DNA from: Colletotrichum lupini
Taxonomy: Eukaryota; Ascomycota; Sordariomycetes; Glomerellales; Glomerellaceae
Direction of reading: 5' to 3'
Assembly (NCBI RefSeq): GCF_023278565.1
Contig: NC_064680.1
Coordinates: 3,596,001 to 3,660,000 of the forward strand
Length of the DNA stretch: 64,000 bases
This document shows, in pieces, positions 35,724 through 50,380 of the stretch. The first letter of the stretch is position 1. Every line of letters starts with the position of its first letter. Made by a program: the position numbers and the translations under genes. Below the pieces are notes generated by a model. The model made no database searches. It saw only the letters and a list, made by a program, of their open reading frames with translations, and was not told where the DNA came from.

Positions 35724-38700
35724 ATCTTATTATATAAAAAAGACGACCTCTTAATATTATATAAGATAGGAGATTTATATTAATTAATTTTATAAAAGTA
35801 GATAAAAAAGGAGGCGATTTTTAAATACCGTACGGAATTAAGTAATTATAGCCCTTTACTACTTACGAGAGGTTAATATTTATTATATTAAACTACGTTA
35901 ATTAATAGAACTACTTAAGTAACTAGCCTTTTATTATTACCCTAAGTAGCTTTTTTATTAAATAACTTTTCTATAGCCGGCTTATAATTAGAAATTAACT
36001 AGTTAAATTAGTAAAAAGAAATACTTACGTAACGACTACTTGCTTAATTAATTAGTACGACGAACGAGCTTAATAATATAATATAAAAGAATATTACGTA
36101 ATTAAAAAAGGGGATTTTTAAATATAAATATTTTTACTTAGTAGCGAAGGTAACCTTATAAGAGTTATTAAACTAAGAGATTTATAATATATAAAAAAGT
36201 TTATTATTACGAGGATTTTATAAGTATAACTTTAAGCCCGTAATTTAAATAACCTTTTTATAATTATTTTAATTACTCCCTAAGTATTATTTAAGAATAT
36301 AATATAGGGGACGGTTTAATAAGGGAGGAGGGGATTTAGAGGTTTTAATAATATTAAGTTAAGAATATTATAAATCTTAAAAATTAATTTAAAAAAAGGT
36401 AGCTACTTTAAAATAATTTTATAACCTCTTATTAAAGTTATTATTAGTTTAAAAAAAGGCTAAAAAAACGAGGATCTAAGAAAAAAAGAAAAGAATCTTT
36501 TAAAAAGCTATTAAAAAGCTTTTTTTATATTAACTCCTAGCGCGAGATTACTAATTTTAAGAAATTAACTAAGTAATAAAAGGGATTATTAATAAGCGAT
36601 AATTACTTAACCGTAATTAAGCTACGGAAAAAACTACTTAAAAAATATAAAATAGGGTACTAAGAGGCTATAAAAAATAAGATTTTTAAAGTATCTAACC
36701 TTACTACGTACGAATAATAAGTAAGTATTTTTAATAAGTCCTTAAAATTTATAATTTTATAAAAAAAAGGGCTTAACTTCGTTAATTATACCTAACGGCT
36801 TATATAGTTTTTAATAACTTATATAGCTTTTTTACGAGCTATTTAGCGTTTATTTTTAACTATTCTTATAAAATACCGCCCTAAAAAAAGTAAATTAAAG
36901 AAAAAAGCTATTTAAAAATTATAAAGAGTACGAGGCTTAAGAGGCTAAAAGTATATAAGATAGTAGAAATTAGTAATTAATAAAGATCCTAAGACTAATT
37001 ATTATATCTTTTTATAGTAATATAAACGTTTATTATTATTATTATAAAAAAGAACTATTGAAACCTACCCTTTTATATTAAATAAAAAAGAGGATCTTGA
37101 TAAGTATAATAGTTAGTAATTTAAAAAAGTAATAATAATTATTAAAAATAGTAAAAATGAGAGTAATAATAAAATAGCGAGAGGAAGCGGGAATCTCTTA
37201 GACCCCGATAAATTCGTTAAGTAATAAAAATATAGATTTATTACGACTAGTCCGCAGATTAAATATATTCTTATTAAAATTAAATACGTTAATAATTATT
37301 AATATAAATATAAATTAGAGTACGACCCTTAGTAAGTTAAAGTAAAAAAACAGAGGACGAAACCCGATTTTAAATAAAATTATAATCTTTTATAAATAAG
37401 TACATATTAACCCGGATTATTAAGGGACGTAAATATATAGAATTACGGATTAGTTTAATAATAAGTAAATTAACGTAATATTAATCTATTTAACTAAGGT
37501 TTATAAGAAAAAGGGGCTATAGGGGTAACCCCTATTTTATAAAATTATAAACGACTTTAGTTACTAATTAGATAAATAGTTCGTAAATATAAGCCTAGGA
37601 ATTATAAAAGTAGTTAATAAATTCCTCTATAAGCGAGGGGTATTACTAGCGCAATTATAATTATAACAGCTATACGAAATATTAATAATAATAATCATAG
37701 AGGAGGAATTCGTATTATAAAACTAAGTATAGGTCGATAAAGTATATAATCGCTTTAATAAATTTAAAAAAAAAAGTAAACGACTTGGATTTCCTCTTTA
37801 TAATTACTAATAAAAATCTATTATTATAAAAAGATATACTAGGGTAAAATATAGTATTAAAAGTATAATAATTAATAATTCTACTTATTTTAATTTATAA
37901 CTCGTTACTATTATTAATACGAAATTCGGTACTAATTAGTTAATAAAAAAGGAGGTAAATAACCCGAAGTTATTAATAATATATAACGACGTAAGGATCG
38001 TATATAAATACCGAAAATCTAGTAATAAATACGAGGTAATTTATAAACTTTAAAAAGATCTTTTTAAAAAAGAAATTATATTCTAGGGGGAAGTATAAGG
38101 TTTTATAAAAAACCCTAATAATATTTTATAATTATTATAAAAAAGTCGGAATTAGGGAATACTAGTATTATTTAGTAATTAATATCTTACTTATAAATAA
38201 AGCTTTTAATTATTATTATAAAGTAGTACGTAATTTTAATTAAAACGACTTTTTTAATATAATTAACGTAATCCGAAGCTATTTTAAGACTTATAATAAG
38301 AACTCAGAGCTCTTATTTAAGTTATAAGCGATTTCTTTTATATTTATAGCTAGGATAATAAAGGGTAAATTATAAGTAAAGATCTTTAAAAAGCTTATTA
38401 ATTAAATTAATAAGTTAGTAAAAACCTAGTTAAATAAGGGGATAAATAAGCGGAAAGTCGGATATTTTTATACCGTAATTTAGTATATACTAAAAATAAA
38501 AATAATTTTATACTAAGTACCTAAAGATTACGAAACGCTCTATTTAAAGCTAAGATTTAGTTTTAATATTAAAACGAGAATACTATACTAAACTTATTTC
38601 TAAGCGTATAATAGCCCTTATTAATAATATTAAGTTAATTAAATATATAATAAGAAAGAAAAAGAGGCTAGATATGGTAATTATTAATAAGGAGGCCTAG

Positions 38701-41700
38701 ATTTATTAAATAAGTAGGGTAACGGAAGAGGTAATATTATATTTATAAAAAAGAAATATTAGTTAAGTAATTACTTTAAAAAAGAGCGTACTAAATTATA
38801 TAAATAGTATAAAAAGTCGAGGGTAGTAAATAATAAAACTAGCCCTTATTAGTTTAATTAATTTTTTATTATATATAAGGGTAGATCTAGGGGTATAGAA
38901 CTTAATAATAGTAATTAAAATAGTAGTTTAAAATATATACCCCCTATGAGAGATTTAAAAAATAAAAAAGATCTTACCCCCTATATTAATAAATTAAATT
39001 ATAACGAAATCGACGATATTAACTACTCTTTTTTTATCTTATTAGCTTTTAGAAAATATATGAGGCTAAACGAATAGAAGGTAATAAAAGCTCTTAATAA
39101 ATAAGCTTTTATTTATAAATAGTAAGAGAAGGTCCCTTAGATAATAAATATAGAGGTAGTTAAAAGGGCGAATTTAATAAGGCTAAAGCTTATTTTTTTA
39201 ATAATTAAAAAAAAAACGCTATCTTTTTTAATATTTAAAGAAAAAGAATATAGTACTAAGTAAATCTAGGGGTAGCTAGAGGGGTCTTTTTTATACTATT
39301 TAGATCCTTTAAATACTAAGCTTATATAAGTATTTTACGTAAGTAAAAGGTACGGCCTAGATAATTTCTATAGGATTATCCTAAATACTAAGGTATTATA
39401 ATAGTTAATTAAAAAAAAGGGTAATTCTAAGTACTATAAAAGATCGTATTAATAACGCTTAATACGTTAATAACGGGTATTATAAAAATTAGTTTCGGCT
39501 TAAGTAAGGAAACCGTCGCCCTAAGTATAATAAAAATAGAGACGTACTTTAAAATAATAACTTTTTATATTTTACTTATTAATACCCTATTTCTCTTATA
39601 TTTAAAAAATATAAATCGATTAGGTATTATATTTAATAATATAAGGAATAAAATCTCTAGCAATAAGTATTTTAAAATAGTCGAATAATAATAGAAGTAT
39701 ATGTTTATAAAGCTTATTAATAATATAAAATCGATTAATTATTTAATAGAAAGTAAACTTAGAAGATTATATTAAAGATTCGGGTACTCGTTAGTTATAA
39801 AGCTATATAACCTTTTAAAGTAATTAAGTAATAATAATATCGAAATAGGGGCGCTAAAGTAGTTAATAAAAGTATATTATTAATACTAAATAAATACGCA
39901 GAGCTTACGCAAATTTAAGTTTAAATTGCGTAATAAGCTTAATTTTAACTAAGAAATCGTTATTAATATTTTTTATTTAAATAGTTAGCTAGTACTATAT
40001 ATAATTAACGTAGCTATATCCTTTTAAATAAGGTAATTCTTCTAGGATTTATAAGTAAAAATAGTATAAGTAGCCCTATAAAAAAGCTAGATCGATATAT
40101 ACTAAGGATTATTAAACGGTATTAGAACCGACGCTAGTACTAACTTTAAATTAATAAAATTTAGGAATAATATAACGGCCTACGGTATATAACTAAAAGT
40201 CATACTTATTAAAGCGTACTATAGTATTAAAAAAGTAAAAAGGGTATACTAATAATTAAAAAGGGCGTTTAGAATTATTAAAAAGGAAAATCCGGATTTT
40301 ATTAATAACGAATACTTCTAAATAGTACTTAAATATTATAATAATACTATAGGACCTAACGGACTTATATTAATATTATTAATATTTAAAATATATTTAA
40401 GAACGACCTTAGCCTCGCTACTATTACTAAGTATAAGCTAACGAGCCCGAGTAGTTAAAAAAATAATACGGGTACTGCGCGAGGTAAGTATAAAAGAATA
40501 AGTTAATAAAGTAATTATTATATATAATAAGCCCGATATAGGGGATAATTTAAATATATTATTAAATTCGGATATATAAATATAGTACGAAATTACTTAA
40601 TAATAAGCTAGGCTATATAAATTAATTCTTATTAATAAGCGCTCTTATATAGTTATAAGAAATCGTAACTAGCTACTTAAAGTATTAATTATAGTAATTA
40701 AACCGTACTATATAAATCTTAATAAGGTAATTTCTAACTTATAAAAAAAGAAGAGCTAGGGGAAACTATATAACCCGTAGTAAAGGTATAAAAAATTATC
40801 TTTAATAAAATCGTTATAATAGTACTAATAAATAACGAGGAAAAGGAAATTATTAAAAAGGTACTAATATTATTAATAAGACGTTATAAAAAACTATAAT
40901 AGTAAGCCCTAATACGGTAATTTATTACTAATAACGAGGTAATTAATACTTTTTATATAGTAAAGAAAAAGCCGATTTTAAGCTAATAATTAAACTATAT
41001 AAAAAAGGTATAATTATAATTATCAAAAAGCCGTATAAGAGATTAGATCTTATTAAAATAAATACTCTTTATAATTAAGGGGTTTATCGATTTATCTTAT
41101 ATAACTTAGAAAAATATATAAACCTCCGTATATTTAAATTATAAATAGTTCGTAAGATTAAAAAGAAAGGAATACCCTAGTTATATAAGAAGTCTAAATA
41201 CGTAATTTAGGGGTATAGTAATATTAAAAAAACGACGCTACTTATATAATTACTTATTATATAGCGCTATAGCTAATAATTAATAATAATACTAATAATA
41301 TCGCTATAGAAAAAGGGATATAAGATTTAGAGCTATAATATTACTTAGGCCTATACCTAATTAACTATAGGGCTTATAAAAAAAATCCTAGCCTATTTAC
41401 TAAAGGAAATAGTTAGTAAGTACTTAGAAAGCACGATTATTAAAGTGCTTAAGCTACTATATAAGCTCGTAAAATCGGGTACTTATTAATAAGCTACTTA
41501 TTACGATTTTTATATTAATTAATTATTAATAATTATTTTTACGTACGACCCGTGCTTATTAATTATAGAATATAAAAGTAATTAATTTAGGATTATTAAA
41601 ATATAAACTAATAATATATTAGGCCTATTTAATATTAACTTTATAAAAAAGGAGGATAAGGAGCTTTAAAAAGCGGGCTTCGTAGCGAAGCTAAAAGAGG

Positions 41701-42669
41701 TCTTTATAATAAATACCCCTTTAGTATTTAACGGCGGGATTTTTATAATTAAAAAGGAAACCGTTGTTTTTTAATAAAAGGGGTAGAATAAAAAGATTAA
41801 CCTCGTTAATTTAAATATAATTAATATTAAAAAATAGTATAAGGTTAAGCTTACGTAAGGGGTATATATTATAAGTATTTATTAACCCGAGGCGACTTTT
41901 AATTATATTAAAGTAGCGTAAGTTATAGATCTAACTAAACGAGACGTTAAAATACTTAATAAGCGGCTTAAGTAATAAAAAATAAATCTTAATTAAGGTC
42001 TCGTTTACTACTTAATTAACTTTATAATTAGTAAGCTTTATATCTTTATTAATAAGTTATTTATAAATAATAATAACCTTATTTTATAATTAAAGTATAT
42101 TATTATCCTAGCTAATAAGAGTATAAATAAGAGCGAATTTATTATATATAATAATATAATTTATTACTTATTAACTAAAAGTAAGTAAGTAACGAGAAGT
42201 ATATTAGTATTAAAGGTTTATAGTATAGTTAATAGCGTTAACCTCTCTTATATAATTTTAACGACGCTAAAGAAGATTACTAATTAAATTAGCCTTTTAC
42301 CTATTTTAATAATTATTTATATTAATTCTTATTTACTATATAAATACCTCGTTAAATTAGGAATAACGAAAGAAAAGAGGCTTATAATTAATATTATAGC
42401 CCTTAAGTAATCGTACGAAAGGCGCGAGATACTTAAGATTTATTAAATTAATAATAATAATAACTTCGTAAACGACTTTATAAAAGTAGTACTAAATAAG
42501 GGATTAAAGTAATTTATAAGTAGTAGAAAAGTTATTATATAAATAAAGGAATAGGTTATATAAAAAAAATAAAAAAAGGGGGAAAAAGAGACGACTTAAT
42601 AAACGGGCCCGAGGTTAAATTATACCTCTGACTATAATAGTTAAATTAATAAAAAAAAGAGAAAGTTAG

Positions 42670-42874
42670 TATTAAATTAGAAATTTAATTTAATTACGGT
42701 ATATAGCTAACTACGTAGGGGCTAATAAGGGGCCTTATTTATAACTATTATAACTAGCCTAACTTATAATTAAAACCTCCTTTTTATACTTACTACGTAA
42801 ATATTTATATAGTTTAATTAATCTCTTTATTAACTACGGTTCGAACTAACTACCCTATAATAAGGATACTAATA
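42670..42874 (+). repeat. 3' LTR of copia copy B
   Basis: 205 bp, preceded by a purine tract (about 42647-42666) and followed by TTTAT. Confidence 0.8.
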
Positions 42875-42879
42875 TTTAT

Positions 42880-45800
42880 ATATATAATATTTAAAATAGA
42901 TACGTAATTTAGTACGTAACGAGCACTTTATAAAGTACGATTACTATCCCTATTACGTAATATACCCCCTAATTACTATTATTAGGGAGCTATTATACTT
43001 AAAATAAAAATTTTAAATATCCTTATAAAGGCCTAATTTAGTTAAATATAAATAAAGGAAAAATAAGTATAAGGGATACGCGTCTTTTAAACTACGTTTA
43101 TTATAAATATATCCTTTTATTTAAAATAAATAAAATTCTAACTTAGAATAGTACGTATCTTACTACTTTTAATATATAAATTACTAAGGGCGAGGCTACT
43201 TAGCTACTTTATATATATTTAAATTCTCGCGGCGTTATTTAGTTATTATTTTTTCTTTTCTTTTTAACTTTTTATAATTATTATAAGTACTCCCGTTTAT
43301 TATATACGCGCGCTTATATTATTAAATCGTTTATTAATTTTATTTTAAATATAAATATTTAATATATTTAGAAATAATAATAAGTTTTACGTAATTTTTA
43401 TAATACTTTTTATATATATATTATACGGTTTACTAAGAGTTTAAATAGGTAATAATATTAACGAGCCCCTTTAAGTTATTACTCCCCCTTATAACCTCTT
43501 ACTTACTTATTAAGGCCTAATTACTAAGCTCTCTCTCCTTAATTAAAAGGATATTAAAACTATTAATTAAAATACCGAGGATTTTATTAAGTTTAAAGCT
43601 CTTTTTAATAATTATAACAAAAATAATAATAGAATAAATAATAATAATAAAAGCTCTAACGGGCTTTTACTTATCCCCCCTTTAGAGTTTAAAAATAAAA
43701 ATAAGACTAGTTTAAATAATAAGCTCTTTAAAAAGGGTATATCGTATACTTATTATTTTAAGAGTTTATATTTAATATTATTTTAAAGTTTAAAAAACGT
43801 AAAGCTAGCTTTTTTTAAAAAAGTAGTAAAAAATAAAAAAGAATATTAAAAAGCTAAGGTACCTCCTATAATAAATATAATTCTCTTTATTATTCTAAGC
43901 CTATTTAACGTATATTTAGTCCTTAAAAAGCTTTAAAAAGAGGCTCCTAAGGAACGGGAGATTTAGTACTTACTCTATTTTAAAATAGCCCTTTAGTATA
44001 CCGACCCTAAGGATAGTAATTATTATTTTATAAAAAGTAATAGCTAGTATATATACTATTTTAATAGCTATTTAGCTAAAAAGTATATTAATATACTAAT
44101 TATGTTATAGTTAATAGCCTAGGCCCTTATTAAAACTATTATAAATAATACTCCCTTTTTTATAAATATATTATCCTTTTTTATTATTAAAAAGCGTATT
44201 TTTAACTATAATTTTAATAAAATATTACTAAGCTCCGTAATATTATCCGCTAAATATTTAATAACTAGAGAATATATAAGAATTATATTAGCTTTTATAT
44301 AAAGGACTTTTTTAATACGTACCCCCGGTCCTCTTTTATATTTATTATAATTATTTATAATTAACTTTTTATTATACTACCCGCTTCCGTACCCTAAGTT
44401 ATTAACTTAATAATTATTCTAGCTCCCGCGCCCCCCGCTACCCCTACTATTCTTAGCTTTATAAACTTTAAAATATATAAAACGTATTTTTTAATATATA
44501 TACTAACCCTTTTTTTAATAACGTTATATTCTTAGTAATTATATACTTCGTAAACTAAGAGTTTAAATAGTAAATATAAGCTTAAGTCTTATTTATATAT
44601 ATATATACTTTATAAAATAAGGTTATTTTAAGAGTTTAAGTTTTTAAGCTATAAAAAGTTTTTATTTTATTTATTTTAGGCCTCCGGGCCGCACTCTAAG
44701 TTCCGTTTATTATTTATTTTTAAGTATTAAGTTTTTTTAAGTATAGCCTAAAATAATTATTTTTAACTATTTTAACTATTTATAATAGCTTTTTACGTAT
44801 CGTAGAGGTTAAAAAGTAGACGGAAATATTCGAACTTAGCTTATAAAAGGTTTTTAGTAAGTTTATTTATTAATATATTTTTTATTAATATATAAATAAC
44901 TTTAAAGCTATTTTTAGCGTACTTTTATTTTAGCTATATATTTTATATATTAATATAGCGAAGTTAAGTAGCTATTCTTTTTCTTTTTTTTATAATAAGT
45001 CGAATCGTTTACTAATTATTATAGTTAACTAACTATACTTCTTCTAAGTTAAGGGTAATATTTTTAAAAAGGCGCTTTAGAGCTATAGTCTCTTTTATAG
45101 TTTTTTTAAAATAAAAAAGCTTAGTTTTAGTAATTAATGTCGTAACTATTACTTAGCGTACTAATTTCTATTAAATTAGGCTATTAAAAAGGAATATTAT
45201 ATATCCTTAAGATAATCGTCGTATTACTTTATTATTTATAAAGTTAGTATTTTTAACTAGAAGTAATAATTACGTACTTAGTATATTACTATAATAGAGT
45301 ATAAAATATCTCGTTATATAAAAATATTAAATATAGTAATTAATTATTTTAATATAAGTTACGCTTAAGTTAGTTAGGAACTATAATAATTATAAATAAG
45401 TAAAGGTAACGTTTAGTCTAATTATAATAGCTATATAAAATATACTCCCGACCTTTTCTTAGTAGCTCTTTATTTCCTTTTTCATTACCTACCCCTTATT
45501 TAGTTTAAACTCTTTTTAAAAAAGACGGGTAGTTAAATATAATAAATTTATAAGGTCGAAGCGCTTAGTAACTCGCTCGATATATATATTATAAATAAAA
45601 TAAACTTTATAAGTAATACGGTTTTATAAAATCCGTATTCTAAAGAAGTAATTAATTAGTTTATTTTCTTTAAAATTGATATATTCTTTTATACCGTTAA
45701 CGATCCCCTAAGCTACCTTTTAGTCGTTTTAATAATATAAAATAATAAAGTTATTAATATAAAATATTAGTATTACCTTCCTATTTACGGTTTAGTAAAT

Positions 45801-48800
45801 ATAGATCTCTTCGTAGCTATATATTATATTTATATTACGAAGTATAGAGGTAAAAGTTTAGAACTAGAGAATTAGTAAGTTTTAAAGGCTATATAGAGCG
45901 TATTAGAGCTTATTTATTTTATTAATAACCTTATATCCCTTAAAGAGTTTAATAATTATTAGCTTATTATTTCTAAAAGGCGCGTTAAGGAATGCGTTAA
46001 TAGTATTATATTAGTCTATTTTAAGGTTAAATTAGGTAATTATTATTATTATAAGCCTAAAGGCCTTTATAATAAGCGTTAAAGCGTACGTATTTTATAA
46101 AGGGTTAAGTAGTTATATATTCCCCCTTATATATATACGTACGTTTACCTCGCTAACCTCGTTATTAATATCGTATTTATAAGTATATACTTATTTTAAT
46201 AAAAATAGGATCCCTTATTTAAGATTATAGTCGATTTCTTTTTATATATTAATATCCCTTGGCTTTTTTATTTTTATATTTATAATATCCCTAAGTAGCT
46301 TTTATAGTTATAATAAGAAATATTTAATATTATTAAACTTCTTTAATAAGCTTTAAAAATTAACTTTAATAAGTTATAATTTTTAAACTCCTCTAGAGCG
46401 CTCTAAGTAGGTCTTATAAACTACTCTTTTTATTATTTAATAAAGTATTATGTATCTTATACTACTTTTCTCTATAGCTTTTTATTAATTAAGTATAAAA
46501 GTAAAGAAAAAGTAGTCCTAAAAATAGTTATAATAATCGTTATTTTTTATATTTAAATATAAGAGCGTTATAAAGATATTACTATTAAAGCGTTATAAAA
46601 GTCTATAAGCCCGGTTTAAATATTTAGGACTTAATAAAGCTTTACTTAATACTTAATAAAATAGTTTTTATAAGCTCTATTTTTATATAATAATAAAAGT
46701 TTATTATAAAGGTTCTTTATTAACGTCGACTTTAATATTAAGAATTACTTTTTTATAATTAGTACTTTGTTTATTATATACTTTAGCGTTTTATTAAGAG
46801 CTATTAAAAATTAAAAACTTAAGAACTTTTGTAATATATATAAGCGCTCGTAAAGAGGATTATAAATTATATAGAGCCGTTTATAACTTAATTATTATAT
46901 TCCCTTTTTTATTCCTATCCCTAAGCTTATATAAGGGGGTTATTTTAAAAGTTAATAATAATAATAAAACTATATTAGCTTTTTTAGCCTTATTTATTAT
47001 ATTCTAAAATATATTTATTAATTACTTAGCGTCCTAAATAATTAAAAATCTATTAATAATACTATCCTTAATTATAAAATTATTTTAAATATTAGTATTT
47101 CCGAAGTCTAGATCTACTTCCCTAAGTATTTAAACTAACTTATTATTAATATTAAAAAGTTTTTATATTTCTTAAATTATTAAATTTACTTATTTACTTA
47201 TAATAGCTTACTCCTTATATACGGGATTATAAAAAACTTTTTTATTAAACTTAATATTTTTTATAATAAATACTTATTCGAGTATAAGTACCTAGACCCT
47301 ATATAAGTTATATATTTTTAATATATATCTAATTAAGTATTTTATATACCCGCGGGGAAGCATTTTAAACTCTTTTTAATATATACCCCTTTTATAACTT
47401 TTATAAAGAGAGTATACTTAGTAACTATATATATAAAAACTATTAAAATATAAAATAATTAGTTTAAAATCCCGTATTTAGTAACTTATTTATTACTAGC
47501 GTTAATACCGCTTTTACTAATTAATTTTTATTATAATAGGCAAATCTCTTTTATTAGCCTCCCATAGGGTAATATTATAAATAAAAATTACTATTAGTAC
47601 TATTTCGTTCTATAAATTTATAAAAAGGTTTATAAAAAAGCGTATCTTATGAGCTTTAGTAATTACAAGTTAACTTACTTTTTTAGTATTACCTATGGGT
47701 TTTTTTATATATAGAGGTAGAAGTTCTATTTTAATTCTTAGCTTATTATACTACGTTTTATATACGTATTTAACGTTTATAATTAGGAAAATAGTTTTAT
47801 TATTATTTTTAAAAAAGTAAATTAAAGTCCCTTTTTAATAATAAATCGCTACTTTAAGGCTCTATAATATAAAAAGTACTTCTTCTTCTATTTTAATTTT
47901 TAAAAAGAACCCCCTAAGCTACTTATTATATTTATTAAAAAATTATAAGTATATATTATTATTTATTAAAAAATAGTTCGAAATAAAAAAGATCTTAATA
48001 TATATACTACTATAGCTATAAGGCTCTTTTTAAGGGTAGTCCTCTTAAAATTACTATTTTAGCTTTAAATAATATATATACTTTATACTTAACTTATAAT
48101 AGAGGTTTAATATATATACCTTAAGTTTTATATAGTAATTAATAAAGAGTATTAAGTCCGAGATAACTTATTTTAAAGTATTAAAAAAGCGTATTATTAA
48201 ACTTCTTATAAGTACGTTAATATAAGCGACGGAATTTTCTATAACTAATTAGTAATATAATATTAGCTAGGTTTTATAAGATATACTTAAGGTTTACGGA
48301 AAAAGGATAGGATTAAAAGAGCTTATATTTAAAAAAAAACTAGATTATTTTTTTAAATAAGCTACTTTTTAATAATACTTTTATAAAGCGTTCCCTATTA
48401 TAAAGTATAATCTAAACTATAATACTAGAGTGCGCTTTTATTTAGTAAAGTCTCTAAAACTATATTAATATAAAATCCCTTAATACAAATAACGTTCTAA
48501 AGCTTTAAATCGTAAGTTCTTTTTTTTTAAGTCTATCTAAGACGCTCTTTATAATATAAATACTACGTATAATAATAAGTAATATAATAGTTCTTAATTT
48601 AATATAGTTTTTATTACTTAATAATACGTAACTCTTAGGTTTAAATAGGCTTTTATCGTTAATTAAATATATTATTTTATAGCTATTTATTACTATATTT
48701 TAAAAAAAGAAGTAAGCGCTACTTATAAAAGTACTAAAAATTGCGTTTATTTCTAAGTCCTAACTCTTTATAAGTATAATAACTATATAGCCCTCGTCCT

Positions 48801-50226
48801 AGTTTATTAATAAGCTTACTATAAGTTAGTTAAAAAATCTTTTTAAAAACCTAAGTTTCTTAGGGGTTCTATTATTCTTTAGTTAATTAGCTTTTTTAAG
48901 CTTATTATAAAGTAATTTTTACTTATTTAATTTAATAATAATAAGGACTTTTTTTATATAGCTCCTTAGTATTCGTATTAATAACTTATTAATATTTCGG
49001 TTTATAAGTACTTATTTTAATTTTAAGTACGTTATAGGGCGCTATAAGTATATATAATTATAAAAATATATAATATTACCCTTATTATTTACGTTATTAA
49101 TTAAGTTAGAGCGTTTAGTAAAAGTAAAATAAGCCCCTTTTTAATTTAAAAGTCGTTTAGTATATACGTCCTAAGTTACTAAGCTAAATATATACGTAAT
49201 CTTTTTAAGGGTCCTTATATACGTTTTAAAAGCTATTAATTCGCTAAAGGTTTTATATATACGTTAGCCTTATATAAAATTAAGTTTAGACTTAATTATA
49301 ATTAAAAAGTTAAGTACGGTAATCTTTTTATTAATTTTTAAAATATTATACGTTTTAGCTCGGAAGTAAGTAAACTACTACTCCTTATATTAATATTAGG
49401 GGTTAATTCTGGTCCTTACTTTATTAAGGGCTTATTAATACTCCTCTCGAACCGTATTCCTTATTATTAGTTCGGGGGGTATAAATTCCTATTTTAAATA
49501 TTTAATAATTCGCTATATACTAAACTTAGCGCCGTTTTTAATAGCTTTTTAAAATACGTATTTATATAATATAGTGTTAATTAATTTTATTAATTACTAA
49601 GCGAGGACTTTAATATATATATTAATAATATTACGTTTATAAGCTATAAGTTACTTATATTTAGTATCGAGCTCTTATTATTTTTAAATACTCTTAAGTA
49701 TATAAATCCTTTTTATAAATATAATATAAAAATAGATTTATTTATATAAAGTAAGTAATATAGCTAGTTTTATAAAAAGAAACCTAGCTTAGTTCTATAA
49801 GTTACTTATACTTAAAAAAGTTAAAAAGTTCGTATTAAAAGTTATATTTAGAAACTATTAATAAAGGATTTCTTAGTTTCTTTAATCGTTCTTAAACGCT
49901 TTATAACGGGCTTAGTAAGCTCGTAGTTCTTTTTTATTATAAGTTATAACTAATTATTCGAATTTTAAGGGCGAAATAAGTATTATAAAGGGGTTAAGGA
50001 ATACGTCGGAATTTAGAATATTTAGGTTAATATATTTCTAAACTCTAATACCCTTATTTATAATACGAAGTACGTTAAACTATTTAATTTAACTATTATA
50101 ATTAGTTAATTTAGCTTAGGCTAAAGTAAGTATAAGTAAGTCGGTTATTTTAAAGAGATCGTAGGAATCGTGTTAATAAGTACGTTATCGTAGTATAGGG
50201 TCTTAACTAAGAGCTGGGCTTATAAC
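42880..50226 (-). repeat. Internal region of copia copy C (RIP-degraded Pol)
   Basis: Continuation of the 61-bp-LTR element after the nested copy B. Minus-strand translation through stop codons recovers integrase-like then RNase-H-like segments in the correct copia order (integrase at higher coordinates, RNase H at lower). No frame above about 60 codons is open. The sequence right after the 5' LTR on the minus strand (50226 downward, GTTATAAGCCCAGC) is where a primer-binding site should lie; I could not match it to a tRNA. Confidence 0.65.
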
Positions 50227-50287
50227 TGTTATAAAAAGCGGGCCCACTCAATGTGGGCAGCATTAACCACATCCATATCTCGTAACA
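50227..50287 (-). repeat. 61-bp LTR (5' LTR of copia copy C)
   Basis: Same 61 bp as 33915-33975 with two C-to-T and one G-to-A change, each in a CpA/TpG context. Followed by the TCTTC duplication at 50288-50292. Confidence 0.8.
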
Positions 50288-50380
50288 TCTTCTCACGCTC
50301 AAACAGGCATGTTCCGATAGATCTGAGTTGGTAGAGTCGACGAGGCTAATTTACGGCAATAGGTCCTATGGCAGGCTCTC

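Larger units (their letters stand above)
34292..42874 (+). mobile_element. Ty1/copia LTR retrotransposon, copy B, nested in copy C
   Basis: LTRs of 205 bp at 34292-34496 and 42670-42874. After subtracting the 1.17-kb insertion and its duplication, the length is about 7.40 kb, the same as copy A, and the two are colinear along their length. The copia RNase H C-terminus is readable at about 42220-42560 through RIP stops (LLYKYLVKLG, EKRLIINIIAL, then EILKI). No functional frame. It lies inside the 61-bp-LTR element and carries the unknown 1.17-kb element. Confidence 0.85.
33915..50287 (-). mobile_element. Ty1/copia element with 61-bp LTRs, copy C, in ABCC gene
   Basis: 61-bp direct repeats at 33915-33975 and 50227-50287 are flanked by perfect TCTTC duplications. 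They begin TGT and end ACA, and differ by three RIP-type transitions. The element lies on the minus strand. GGGGGG at 33976-33984 (reverse complement) is the polypurine tract beside the 3' LTR. RIP-decayed Pol is readable on the minus strand: an integrase region at about 47820-47560 (KTQYN, then ITKAHKIR and EIV-x-x-VIFIYNIT) and RNase H at about 45200-44850 (TKTKLFYFKKTIKETIALKRLF, then NYNN-x-QTIRL). Without the nested copia copy B, it is about 7.8 kb. No intact frame remains. Confidence 0.8.
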
